Program-made: the position numbers and the translations under genes
The notes under the pieces: model-generated
The model's database searches: none
What the model was told of the DNA's origin: nothing
The model's input: the letters and a program-made list of their open reading frames with translations, nothing else
In this document: one piece after another, positions 1-13,044 of the stretch
Layout: each line of letters opens with the position of its first letter
Numbering within the stretch: position 1 is the stretch's first letter
DNA from: Leptodontidium sp. MPI-SDFR-AT-0119
Lineage: Eukaryota; Ascomycota; Leotiomycetes; Helotiales; Leptodontidiaceae
Length of the DNA stretch: 64,000 nt
NCBI GenBank assembly: GCA_020726505.1
Contig: JAHLEZ010000027.1
Coordinates: 186,001 to 250,000 of the forward strand
Direction of reading: 5' to 3'

Positions 1-1638
1 GACTAAAATACTTCTTAAAAGGGAAAGTATAACTTACTTTTTAACGATATTCGATCACATTAGCTCTCTTATAGCCGTTTATATATACCCCTTTCTTTTC
101 TTTAGTAGCGTGAAATCCGAGTCGATTTAACTACTTATAAGTAGCTATTTTACTAAGGGGTTTCCACTCTTTTGGCTTTTTACTAGGGTTTTTGCCTATA
201 CTAGTTATATATCTAATAAGAGGCTTTTTAGCCTTCTTTACACTAATAAGTAAGCGAGGCATAATTTCCGAATTAAGAGCGTGTCGAAAGCCTTTAAGAG
301 TGACGGTAGCGAGCTTTTAAGCTAATAACTAAGCTCGGCAAGCTCGAAATACGTCTTTGTTATTTAAATAAGACCGACTTTTGCGTTTTCCTCCTCGAGT
401 TTCGATAAGTAAGTATTTATAGGCTTAATAATAAAAAAACGACGCTCTAATTTTACGGGCAAGAGTTTTTCCGTCGGCCGTAAGATAGTTACTTTACGCA
501 ACAAGTAGAGAGGCTTTAATTCGGCCTTTACAAGGACTCTTTTTTAAGAGGTTTTAGACGTATTATTAAATAAGTGAGTATTCGAAGCGTAACCTAGGCA
601 AAAGAAGAAGGCGTTATCGTTGACTTGTTTTTTGATTGAGTCTAGTACCTCTCTATAAGTCCTTAGCGTAGAAGAGGCTTTTGTAGAGGTATTAATAGCG
701 TCTCTAATAAGCGAGTCTAATAAGAGCTCGCTTCGTCCACTGTTAATAAACTTAATATTATTTAAATTGTCTAACTTAATTAAGTTATCTTTAGCTTTAA
801 ACTCAGCCTCTATAAGAGCGTCAAACTCTAAATCTTCGTCGTCACTAGAATTAATATCTTCGAATATATCTTCTTCTTGAATAGGCGAAGGCGTAAGTTG
901 AGGTTAAGGCTTAAAAAAAGTAGAAAGAGGTTATTGAGTTATTGACTTAATAGCCGAAGGAGTTACGTTAACCTTTTAAAGCGAGGTTTACCGAATTAAC
1001 TCTCTTTTAGTAGCGTTTACTCATTTACGAGTCGTACGGGGCTTTTCTTTGAGAGGCGTAAGTTTACTCTTATAAGAGCCTCTAAGATCTAATTTAAATT
1101 ATTAGTTAAATAAACTATATATTAAAGAGGTAAATACGTACTAATAGTTGGCGTATTAATTACTTTTTTAGAAGGTATATTTTATTTGCCTTTTAAATTA
1201 ATAACTGACTAAATAAAGTACTTAAAGTGTTTAAACTCTTTAGGGTAATTCATTCTTAGTATCTAATTCGTTAATATCCTCCCTGTCTAGCCTATCCGGG
1301 CCTAGCTCTTCAAGATCTTAATTTAAATACTCGTTATTACAAGTAATATTATTTTCTTCTTTACTCTTTAACTCCCACTCTTCTTCTTCGCTCTCTGATT
1401 CGTTAATCGCTTAAGCTCGTATATCGTCCTCGCCTTTTAATTTGTTAATTTGACTATTATTAAAAGTAATAGGCGTAGAAGTAACAAGCTTTATAAGCCG
1501 TAAGGGTAAGGGAAGTGTAGCCGAAGTAAAGGTTAATTCCGGTGTTTTTTGACGAGGCCGCTTTGTAATTAGCCTAATAAGCGATCTAAGAGGTGATTTT
1601 ACTAACGTCTCACTTCGATTCCGCTTCGAAGGAGCCAT
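1..1638 (-). pseudogene. Transposase-like protein remnant, RIP-damaged, running off the left edge
   Basis: Minus-strand reading begins with ATG at 1638 and is open for 75 codons of basic, Thr/Pro-rich sequence. It then continues through many in-frame TAA/TAG/TGA codons to the window edge. An acidic ESESEEEE stretch follows the first stop. Near the edge the frame reads LGF-x-ATK-x-KKGVYINGYKR then VIEYR, which resembles the KKGVY(V)DGHER..VVEYR block that I know from fungal DDE-type transposase-like proteins, upstream of the catalytic core. The catalytic part would lie beyond the window. Stops are where CAA, CAG or TGG codons would be expected, consistent with RIP. The family call rests on this one motif block; the exact superfamily cannot be fixed. 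Confidence 0.4.
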
Positions 1639-3621
1639 ATTAGCGTAATAAAGGTATAGTGGCTCTAATAGTTATAAAAGTATAATAATAAGAAGTAGAC
1701 TTAACGTTAAAAATAAAGATATTTCTTCTCATTTAATTATTAAGCTAGAACTTTACTTAAATAATTGATTTTTAAATTTCAACATTTTTAAAAACCTTTT
1801 AATATAAAATACGTGCACGATTAAGCGGAGTAAAATACACTTATTAGATTTTTTTTATAAGTCTTAATTAAAAAGTTGTTCTTTATTTTAGTCAAGTCTT
1901 AATAAGGGGTCTAAAATATTTTAGAATTTTTTTTCCTAATATATTTAATAATAACTTTTTAATTACATAGTAAATTAAAAAAAAGTTAAGAGGCCAAATA
2001 GTATTATTTAATAAGGCGTATATTTTAGATTAGACAGAATTCTACTTTTTTACTATTAAAATTTTTACCGTGTTTAATGCGGTCCGACTGTAGCAACCCT
2101 TAATAAGACTTATAATAGTAACCCCGAAGTGATATAATTAATTGACTTAAAAAGCTATAAGCTTCTCCTTTTATAAGAGTTAAGTACTTTCGTATTAACT
2201 TATTGCTTATAAAGGGAACTAGACTTTTATCTCTTTAAGTAATTTATTAAACGCCTACTTTATTATACTAACTAGTAGTAATATATTCTAGTAGCTCAAA
2301 AATGCTTAAAGGCTCGGGTGGCGTGTTCACTTCTTATCTTCTCTTTTAATAAGACTTAAAAAGTACTTCTTAGTCTTAGCTAGTATATTTATATTTATAT
2401 GCCATTAACAGAGGATATGTCGAGAATTAGGGAATTGTGTTTTTAAATACGTTATTAAAGTTAGTTCCTTATTTATTATAATAAAAACTGGCTTTGTAAT
2501 TATGTTTTTAAGTATTAAGGACTAAAGCTAAGTAATAGCCTAATTATAATCTCCTTATGTCTCTCTAAACAAAAATACTATTCTAAGTTAAATTACTATA
2601 TTATTCCCTGTGATTCTATAAATATTTAGTAATAATATATTAAATTGATTTGTCTTATATATATAGTCGATAAGTAAAATATTAAAATACTACTTTTAAA
2701 GCTCGAGAGAAGTTAAGTAAATAAAGAAAAGTCGTTATAAAGGACCCCTTAAAAGGTAATATTAAAGGTAAAAATCATTAGTTTGTAATTCTTATATAAT
2801 TTATTAATTAAATAATAAATAATAATTATATAAGAACTATACCATTATAAGTTATTAAATAAGGGTTTTCCCGCCTGGTTATTATATATACGCTTTTATT
2901 ACAACATTCGAGATATCTTTAGAAGTTAATGTGAAATTAAGGTCTTTTTCGCGTAGAGTTAATAGAATTTAAGCGTTTAAGAAACTAGCCTTTACTATAG
3001 TATTAATTAAGGCACGAGTCTCTATGGAAATAAAAGTAACTTTATATATAAGATAAGCTAAAGAATTTATAGAGGCCACATAGTTACGTGTACCCTTTAA
3101 AACCTTTACTTCTTATTACCTTAAAACTTTGTCTTTTATAAGAGCTATTCGCATTTAATAGTCACACCTCTTTAAACTTATATTATAGCGTTTCTTAAAA
3201 AAGTGTATATTATATTACTTTATTATTAAGTTATATTTACTTACGTAATTATAGACAAAGAATACACAAAACGGCTTTGTGTTTTGTCGTTTGAGGGCAT
3301 ATTTATTAGCTTTTATATACGCCTAGTATGTAATAAATCTAATAGTAATATTACTATAAATTGTTATAAGGAGCGTGGGGCTGCAAGGTTAAGGAATAAA
3401 AGTTATACTAGTGGTAGTAGTAGTAATAGTACGTTAAAGTGTTTCCTTAAGTAGTTCATTTTTGATTGTTAGGGGTAATTACGTAATTATGAATATTTAT
3501 AATTTGTATTAATAGTCCTTACTACGCAGTACAAATTAGTATGGCATAGCGAGGTTAATAAATGATACCCGCCAGGTTAATAAAATCTTAGCGTATGGCC
3601 ATTTAGCTGTGGCCTAAATCT
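1639..3621. other. AT-rich RIP-degraded sequence, no gene recognised
   Basis: Stops occur in all frames and TA dinucleotides are very frequent. I recognise no coding motif, tRNA or terminal repeat here. It is probably decayed transposon sequence. Confidence 0.5.
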
Positions 3622-5830
3622 TATGTACACGTAAGTCTCGGATCTTAATTAGTTTATTATAACTTATTATTAAGGGGTAGTTTAATAGCTAAATAAGTCG
3701 TCGTTTAGCGGTATCCAAGAGCACTTCGTAATACTTTAGTTATAATCTCCTAATTTTAGTCCACAGGTCCCTGCAGGAGTATACTTTAGTCTAAAAAGGG
3801 GGTGTGAGTCAGGATCAGAGGCCAGAGCCTAGCCGGGCTGATTTCGAAGGACATTCGGTAGGGTTTTGTAATATATAGCCTAGCTCCCCTCGCACTTTCT
3901 TAGAGAATATACAGATTTTTTAACTATATATTATTTATTTTGTCACTATACTAATATATTAATATATTACGTAGTACATGAACCGGTACTGCACCGACAC
4001 TTAATAATTATTTTATACTTATCTAAGTAAGTAATTAAGAAAAAAGTAAATAATTATAAGCGTTTATTAATTATTAAATTTAATATAATATAGTAACTAA
4101 TAATTTTGTTACACTTATCATTAAATCTTTTAATAAGAACGGCTAAAGGTAATAGGTAAATTAAGAGTTTTAAAAAGAAAAAAATAGACTTTAAAAGAAA
4201 GTAATTAATAAAATAATAACTATTAGCTTCGGAATTAAGAAGTGCGGGCAACTTAAATATAAGTTTACTCTTTTAAAAAGTAATATAGGTAGTAAATACT
4301 AGCTTACTAAGAAGCTTTATAAGGTTAAGATATTGTATATCTTATATTATACTTAAGAAAAGGCCTTTCCTTAAGCTTAGTTTTTTACTTGGCAGGTAAG
4401 TTCTTTCACGGGTAAGTTAGCGTCTTTATACCTTTTATTATTATTTGCGACATTACTATTAAATTTGGAATTACTATTATAGTTTATTTTTATTTTATTA
4501 ATATAAGAGGTACGACTACGATTAAAGGATTAAGTAAAGTAATACCGGGGAGCATTTATTAATATTAAGACACGAGGTATATTAGCTTATATAAAATATT
4601 AAAGACCTAAGGATTAAGTTCTTATTATTTAATAGTTTTGTAATAACTTTTCCGAGGTTTAATAAATATAGTACGCAGGCGTAGAGGCACTTATAAGGGC
4701 ATTTCTCTCTCGGGGTAAATCTTTAATATAACTCCGAGGGGAAGTAGCCCTAGAAAAGAAAGGTTTAAAAGCGTAGCTATAAAACCGGCGTTTTATATTT
4801 TAGCCTTAGTCTTTAATTTAAATAGCTTTAATATATTATTCTAAAGTACTCACGAGTTAGTACTTATTAAATAATCCCGTGCGTAAGTGTAAAGTAATCT
4901 TATCTTTAAAGTTTATGTTAAGATTACTTTTATTATTTATATTTACTTAACGTATTAACGTATAAAACTTTTAATAAAAGTCTTAAAACGACTCTTTAAG
5001 TCCTATTATTAACTCAGGGTACTTATTTTATACGATTTATTAATTATAGGGGTTAATTAAAAACCTAACTACTTAATTAACTAAATCGAGAGTATTAATA
5101 AGGGTTTTATTTTTATTAAACTTTAGCTTTAAGAATATTAACTCTAAGAAAGTACGAGTTATTTTATTAGTCTATATAAGGATCTAATCTTTTTAATACT
5201 CGTCGTTTATAAAGTAAGTATAGTACTTCTTAAGAGTATTATAGACTTAAACTTCTTAAAGCTTAAGTTAATAGTCGTAACTATTAATAAGTTTTTTTTA
5301 TAACTTAAGGATCTTCTTGATACGAGTCGCTATAAATAAAGTAAAAAAACTAGAAAAGAAAGGAAAGCGAAAACGTCAAGGAATTTAAGAACGAGAAGTA
5401 TAATAAGACTATAAATCGTCTCTATTATCGTCGTCGTTATTATTTAATAAACTACTAAGTTTAAGTATAAGAATACTTTATACTTTACCTTTGCATTTAT
5501 TTAACTCGGGGGTAAGAGTTTCCTTAATTAAGGAATAAAAAGAGGTACCCTTATCTTAGAAAATCACAAATTTAAGGGCAGATTTACGTAATAACGGTTT
5601 ATTAATAATAAGTCGCTATTATTAAAGAGATATCTTTAATTACTAGTTCTTTATACGAGTCTTTGTAAGTAGCTTTTCTAAGATATAAAATCGGCTCTTA
5701 ATAAGTATTTCTCTTATATGTGTTCTTGTAAGCTTTATATTACTCCTTAGTCTATCTTAAGTTATTATGTAACTAAGGTGAATACCAAGTATATTAAAGG
5801 AAGTATTAACTTTACAGGTTAATATATTAT
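3622..5830 (-). mobile_element. Truncated Ty3/Gypsy gag-protease fragment, RIP-degraded
   Basis: This stretch aligns base by base, mostly with transition differences, to 21,466-23,300 inside the full-length chromovirus further right. The minus strand at 4,054-4,251 reads ALLNSEANSYYFINYFLL, the same protease region as ALLNSGANNYYFINYSLL at 21,840. The Asp of the retroviral-type D-S/T-G protease motif is Asn in both. Similarity fades left of about 3,622 and right of about 5,830, so pol and both LTRs are missing. The fragment carries a 245-bp insertion (3,755-3,999) absent from the other copy. Confidence 0.65.
3755..3999. mobile_element. 245-bp insertion flanked by 6-bp CYTAAT duplication
   Basis: Comparison with the homologous stretch near 21,590 shows an interruption here. 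The flanks are CCTAAT (3,749-3,754) and CTTAAT (4,000-4,005), which are the same target apart from one C/T transition. The insert is richer in GC than its surroundings. Read on the minus strand it starts TGTCGGTGCAG and has a TATA-like stretch, so a solo LTR is possible. The other end (GGACTAAA) does not finish in CA, so the class stays open. Confidence 0.45.
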
Positions 5831-8800
5831 AAGCCTTAATATTATTCACAAAGTTCTTTATACTTCTTAATTTTTTTATTCTACGTACTCTAGTTTCTTA
5901 TAATTATTCTCTTTTTTTTTAAAAAGATTATGCCTAATCTTATTCTAAGTAATATGCTTTTATATCCCTTCTTATTAAAACATATTAAGAAATTCAGGTT
6001 CACTTATAATGTAATTTATTTACTGAAACTCTTAAATACTAAATAATAATAATTCTTTTAACTCAACTTACGCTAGTTATAATAATACTCTTACCCTTAA
6101 CTACAAATAATAATAATAAAAGAAATAAAAGCGAGATTACTAAAATAATTAATAAAGTAATAACAAGTAAAGCCGAACTAAAGATCGCCCGAACACTACC
6201 CGAACACTAAAGATACTAAATAATATCTAAAATCTAACTTTAAGAATAGCCTTATCTAAAACGTTATAAAGCTTTTTATATAGTATATACTCCCCTACTT
6301 TATAATTCTTAATACTTAAGTAAATGCTTATATATACTATTAAGATGACTTTATTAAGAAACGCGGGAAGGAAAACTAGTATCTCAAAAGCTAAGTTGCT
6401 TAATATACTAATAATAAGCGTTATTACATTAAGTATAATAAAGATTATAAGCAAAGTAAGTAGCGCTACGGCTGGTTTATTATTTAAACTATAATCGACT
6501 CCCTTCTCATCAATAAGTTTCATGCACTTCTCTAAGACACTAACTTAACTTCCCGTCGTATTAGCAACCGCGTAGACGGCTTTAAGTAGCCTAATCTAAT
6601 TTAATAATAGTAAGAAATAGCTTTCGTAATAAATAACCTTATCTTTACCTTTATAAAAGCCTAAGAAATAATTTTAATAAAAGCCCTCGCGTAGGAAAAG
6701 TGCCTTTAACAGATTAAATAACCTAACTTTATAAACGTCGGGGATATAAATACTAGCGTTCACGCATTTCTCCCCGAAGAACGTTTTTAAGAATACTTAA
6801 TTAATATTTATTAAGCTATATATTTACTCCTTATTAATCAAGAAATGACTTTATTATCTTCTTTACACTCTTTTCACTTCCCGCGAATAACTTAATTATA
6901 TCTTTTATATAAGGTGTTAATAAAGAGGAGATATAAGGGAAAGTAATTAAAGGAAACAAATAGGTTAAGGGGCCTAAGAGCTTAGTAATAATTAAGAGAT
7001 CTCGTTAAGTGGAAATTTCGCAAATTAAAATAGTTTTCGCTTAGGAGAATTATATCGAAAAGTAACGAGAATATTAGAACTTGTCGATAAAGGAAATGTT
7101 TGTTAATATAAGTTTAAATAAGTAATTACGTTTCGCGAGGGGGTAACCTTAAATATAAAGTTAAATTCGGCGAATACTAGTAAATAATATATATAAAATT
7201 ATAAGAGAGAAAAGAAAAAGAAAAAGAAAACTAAAGATTCTCGCTACCTTAAGTTAAGTTAAGATAATAACAAGATAATAAGAACCTAGATAGCGGATAA
7301 TATTTAAATATAAACAAAGGCGGGCGAGCGAAGCTTAAAGTTTAGTGTTAAGGCGCTAGCTATGCTTAGTTAGTATAAGAAAAGGGGGGGAAAAAGTGCG
7401 AATCGCTTAATTTAATTCTCACTTATTACACCTCCTGTGATTTATATATAAGCTATTTACTATCTATTATCCGCCGCACTAATCATAAACAAATAATAAT
7501 TCAAAAAGAGATAAGATTAAGTAATAAGATATCAGGTATTAATTTAAAGCTTAAATTAAACTTATACTTAAACGTAAACGAGGTTAAAAATCGTTTCTTT
7601 CATTAATCTACTTCTTTTATAATTCTTTTAATATCTTATTAAGTAATTAATTATTTAACCTATTATATCGAAATCAACCTTACCACTTATAATAAAGTTA
7701 TAATAGTCGTTTAAAAGATCCCATAACCGAACTTACTAATTCTTACCTTTATACCACGTAATATCTCCACGCCTAACGAACAAGCTCTTACTACTTTATA
7801 CTCTTAGTATATCATATAAGACGAAAAGCCTAATACTAGCGGTTAGGCTAATTAGCGCGAAAATAATATCATTAATATTTACGATTAAAGTCTACTAAAC
7901 GTTCGTAATTAGCACGAGAACCCCATCAATCCTCACGATTAAAGCCTACTAAACGTTATATAAGAGCTTAATTATAAAGATCGATTTTCAAACGAAACAT
8001 ATATTAAGAATATAAATAACTTCAGAAATAAGTAAATGTATAGCGATTCTTAGTGTTCGGCGAACCTTAATATTTAGTCTTCATTTAATTATAATAATAA
8101 CATAAATAATTAAGACGCCCCTCGAGATAGGTAGCCCTCTGAATAAATTATTACCTCTTCGATCCGGTGCTAACCGGATATTATATAATATACCTCTAAA
8201 CGTAAGTAAAACTATAAGGATAGTAAAGCTTTAAAACGCGTATAAATTAAGCTCACAAATACGGCTAAAGATAATCCTAAATACCTAGTAAAATAAACGA
8301 ATAAAGGAATTACTTAGAGGTATTATATACTTATTTCTTTATTATCGTAAACATTAGAAATCCAAAATTTAGTAAATAAAATCCTTACAAAGTCGCTTAA
8401 GGCTAGTAGTAACTACCATTTAACTAAGGATAAAATAATAATCCTCTTTCGTACTAGTATATTAGTATTCTTAAAGAATCTTAGAACTAATCGTTTTAAT
8501 AATTATACCTATTATAATCTAAAAGAATTTAAAAGCTAAGTACTACTACTAAAAGTATTTAAAAGCACGAAACGCAGTACTTCTTATCCAGTCCGTTGCT
8601 CGAGGATACTTTACTCGGAAATATACACGAGAAACTCGCAAGATTAAAGCTATTACTACAATATAAAGAGTGTGGCGTGGTCATAAATAACATAAGAGCT
8701 TTAACACGCTTCGTACTAGCATAGTTCTTATATAAGCTACTGCGAAGGCCTTACAAAGGAGAAAAATCATAAATACTCGAAACGCTATAGTATTAATTTA

Positions 8801-11800
8801 AAGGGCGTGGAGACAATATTAGGACAAGTAAATGTTATCTCTAGCTTAATAATTAAGTCTACGAAAAATTAAAAGTATAAAGGGACGTAAATATACTTAA
8901 GATTTTTACTGTCACATATAATTCCCTAATTTTACTATTTAATTAAAGCCCGAGTAGGACGCTCTAGAATAAAGTAAAGGGCCGCAAATAATCTTAGTCC
9001 TAGATCGACGACTAAAGTAACTTAAATTTCTTATAAAAGATGTAAATTAAAAAAAGAGTTTATAAATAAGTTTATTAAGCCTACGAAAATAGTTTTTTTA
9101 AGTCTTAAAGAAAATATATTTAATAAAACTAATAGCCAAGTTTCAAGTCGAGAAAGCCGCGCCTCGAAAGAAAGGATAATCATCTCCGAGAAATAAGTAT
9201 ATTAACCTCTTCTTCTTAGAAACGATTAAGCCTAAGTGTAAAAAGATTAATAAAGGGAGGAAAGGTAAAGAGGCAGTAAGTAAAGAGTAAAGAAAGTAAA
9301 AGAAGAAAAAGAGAGAGAAAAGGAAAAAAAAGCGTAATTAAGTAAAAAAAGGTTTAATTATTAGACAGGGGAATTAAGGAAGCCGCTATAAAAAATAACT
9401 AAGCAATTCGGCGACGGCATCTTAGTTCAATTTCCTACTGACGTAATAAAAAGTAAGTAAGTTTTTGCCTTTATTACTAACGAAACTCGTTATCTTGCTT
9501 TATTAATTATTAGTCTTAAAAAACTCTAAAAGGATTAGTATTAAAAAGTCGTAGACTATATTAATAAGTATTATTTAAGGTTAAAGAAGTAAATTAGTAC
9601 GTTATCTTCTCTCTTTTTTTAGGGATAATAGCAAATGAACTTCTATCGAAATAGCTATTAATCGAGATAATTCCTCGTGACAAATTGCTAAATTATTTAT
9701 TTAATAAGTTATTTTAGTCCTTTAATTATTACGAATAGTTAAGACTAAATAGCTCCCCTTCATTAGAGCTATCTTAGGAGGCTAGTTCTTTAGGGGAGCT
9801 ATTTTAAACGCGTTTAAAAGTATTAACTATTAACACTTAGCGGGCCGATACAGTACTCGACCCTTTACTTAATTAGAGGCTACCTAGCTAGACGTCGTTC
9901 TCTAAGGGAAAATAATTTACTCCTTAGGGCGATAATTAAAAGGTATAATAGCTATTTAACTAATATAAGGGAAAATACTCTTTTGCTTAAGGTAGCAATT
10001 AATAGGCATAAAAGTTATTTAGTTACTTTAAAGGGGAATCTACTTTTTTAAACGCACTGATTAACTTTTCTTCGTTAAATTTATCCGACACAGGCAGGCA
10101 TGCCGCGAGTATTATAAACAGTATAAAATACTAATAATCTAAAAAGAAGAGATTTAGTGTGAATAATAATTCTATTATAGAGGGGATTTCTAGGTCTATA
10201 TAACTACTCTAGCTTATCACGTGTATACTCGCTTAAACGGCCTAATTAGGCAAATGTAAGCTTAAACGAGTCTTTACTAAATACAGTTGCTTCCGGTATT
10301 TTGAGACGCAAATCCCAAAGCTTCGTATAACTATTGTTTTAGCCTAGAAAAGCCGTGTATTAAAAGCCTTAAATTCCATGGCTGTAACCTATAAAAGTCG
10401 GAGCTTTATATTAGACGTGTATGGCTTGTTTAAGCTATTTCCGGCTGATTTAAGCCTAGAATAAGCTTTACTAAGTATAAAAGCGAGCTTTTGAGCGAGG
10501 GTAGTTATATTATATATTTAATATAATCTTATACAATCAAGACCCCTATATAATCGATCCTAGGCTATTATTACCACAATTCATAAAAATAGCCTTTCTT
10601 ATATCTCTTATATAATACTCCTTAGTCGTGCTTAATATATATTTTAAGAAATAACCAATATCACTAAAAACGAACTTAACTTTATATCTTAAAGTAAGTC
10701 GTAAATCATTACGTAAGGTTCTATTATCCACTTCTAAAGTAAGTAAAGTATTTAGTGAGGGCCACTTTTATAATCTACTAATTTAAACTACGCCTTTCGC
10801 CATCAATTTCTATCTTAACTTCGGCCTTATCCTCGCAAGATTTTTCACGACTAAGTCTTATAAATTACTAAAACTCGTTAATAATCCCTTAAGAAAGGCA
10901 TCTCGGTTACTTATAAATACTATTAATACTTAACGAGTTAATGTAATAATTAACGCTTTACTTAACTAGATATTACTTAATTAAACGTTATCTTATAAGT
11001 AAAACGCCTTTAAGTTAGTACAAAGTCCTTCGGGCCAATATACTTCTAAAGACAAAGATTAGTTTTACTACTAAATTAATAATAAAATTTCAAATTTTAG
11101 CGAGGACTAATATCTTTAGTCACTACTAATAGTATAAGTAAGAGAAACTAAATACTATCCACTTATAATTACAATTAAAGCCCAAAATAAAATAAGAGTA
11201 CCTTATTATGGAATTATAAGTATAAAAGAATAAGCTTATTTCACTTAATTATTTCCTTAATGATTTAATTTATTATAATACGTAAAGAATAGTAAAAAGA
11301 AAAATATTTAGACTTCTTTCTAAAACCGCAATTTATATTTGAGGCATATATATTACTCGAGATACTTATAAGCTATAAAAGCTAAGATTACAATTATTTT
11401 TACTATCGCCTTATGGTCTTCCTTTCGCTAATCGTATTTAAATTGTAAATACTATAAAAGTTAAATTAGAGCTTAAATAAATATATCCTCTTTATCTTTA
11501 ATAACTTATTTATTAATAAAGCAAATATTGTCATTAAGAAAAAGTCGATAGTATTAGAATTAAAAGGCTAACGCTCGAGGTCCTTTATTTTAACGGCTTC
11601 GTTATTCTTAACATATTTTTATATTAGTTTTATTATTATATAACCCACGAATTTAACGTTTAGGAAATTACTTAACACGCTAATCTCACAATAGTATTCT
11701 TAACTAATTATTTCTTTACATTAACTAAGATTTAGCAAACCTAATCTAAAACTTACTAATTTTAATATCTTCACTAAGACTAATAAGTACGTTTGAGGTT

Positions 11801-12570
11801 CTTAGCGAACCGTGCTTTAAGCCTTTTAAGGCGAAATACACTAAACTATTAAGGATCTATTTCGATTAGTATTATATTAAAACTTTTACGTTTGAGGTAT
11901 ACTTATTTAAGGATCGCGATAAGATAAATCTTTATAAGATATATAAACGATTTAGCGAAATGAGTAAGACTTATGTCTATATACTTAAGAATTATATAAT
12001 AAGTTTATTTATACATAAAATAATCTAAAAAATTAATAAAATTATTATAACGAATTTTTTGTAATATATAAATTTTCTTAGGAGTATTTGGACCTAAGAA
12101 GCTTTTTACAATAATAAAATCGCGCGTAAGGTCGTTTTAAATAGTAATAATATTAAAACGTCGAGCTTAGGCTTAAACTTCTTTTAAAGGCTTCTTTACA
12201 AGGAATTATATTTTATTCTTACTAATTTATAAAGCTTGATCCTAAAGTTAGTAAGTAGCCTTTATTATAGCTAGCCCCTTAATACTAGTACTAAGGTTAA
12301 CTTTTAGTAAAGCCTTTCTTTTTCTCTTAGTTATAAGATTTCTCTTAAGAATAACTACACTTCTTTCTCTTAATCTTGTTACAAAACTAGTCTTTAGCGT
12401 TATATTATCCCCGGTGTAAGTTTTCGGATCTAGGGCAAAGCCTTCCGGATTAGGAACTAGATGAGGCTATTAAGCTTCTTTTACTATCCTAAAATCAATA
12501 AGCGTTTGGCGCTTGTTCGAATTAAAGTTTATCTTACTTGTATTATAAGTAGTATAAAAATAATTTTAGC
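5831..12570. other. AT-rich RIP-degraded block, unresolved transposon remains
   Basis: No intact gene is visible. A 98-codon minus ORF (6,227-6,523) is rich in Leu/Ile and may be a RIP artefact. A + strand reading at about 11,820-12,420 is coherent between stops (for example KTFTFEVYLFKDRDK) and probably belonged to an element-encoded protein I cannot name. A perfect 13-bp inverted repeat (AAATAGCTCCCCT, 9,747-9,759, against 9,792-9,804) could form a hairpin. Purine-rich low-complexity runs occur around 9,240-9,350. Confidence 0.45.
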
Positions 12571-12575
12571 TTATT

Positions 12576-12810
12576 TGTGACAGTTAGGAGCGCCTAGAGC
12601 CTCATTTCCGGTATACTAGCTAACCGAGCTTTACCGAGATTAATTAGCCCTATAATGCTCCCCCTTTTTATATATAGAGCTCTTCTCTCTTTACCTTCTT
12701 TCTTACTTAGTTATAGATTCTAAGAGACTTTTATTATCTTCATATATCTAGTATTAATATGTGAGGCCGCTGTCACACGTGATTGCTATCTTTATAAAGT
12801 AAGCGTCACA
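12576..12810 (+). repeat. Solo LTR (235 bp), relative of the chromovirus LTR
   Basis: It starts TGTGACAG and ends GCGTCACA. It is flanked on both sides by TTATT (12,571-12,575 and 12,811-12,815), a 5-bp target duplication. It shares with the reverse complement of the 16,475/23,679 LTRs the CCTCATTTCC block near its start, a TATATATAGA box, and the closing TTAATATGTGAGGC block with GTAAGCGTCACA. With no internal sequence between the duplications it is a recombined solo LTR in plus orientation. Confidence 0.8.
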
Positions 12811-13044
12811 TTATTTAAGTAAAAGAACGAAGTTAGGTAGAAGTATAAAATATCGAATAATAATGTAAATTAAATAGTTACGACTTCTTAATATAAGAAG
12901 TAGCTCTCCCCTTGGTAATAAGAAGTGTGTGAGTATATAAGATTAATTGCGTTTAATAAATAGTCTTATTTCGTCTCTCTTTATCTTCTTCTAAGACCTT
13001 TTATCCTTGTAACCTTATATTAATTGCGTTAAAAGATTAATAAA

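Noticed and set aside
8141..8210. Possible tRNA-like fold
   Set aside because: No consistent acceptor stem or anticodon arm could be paired.
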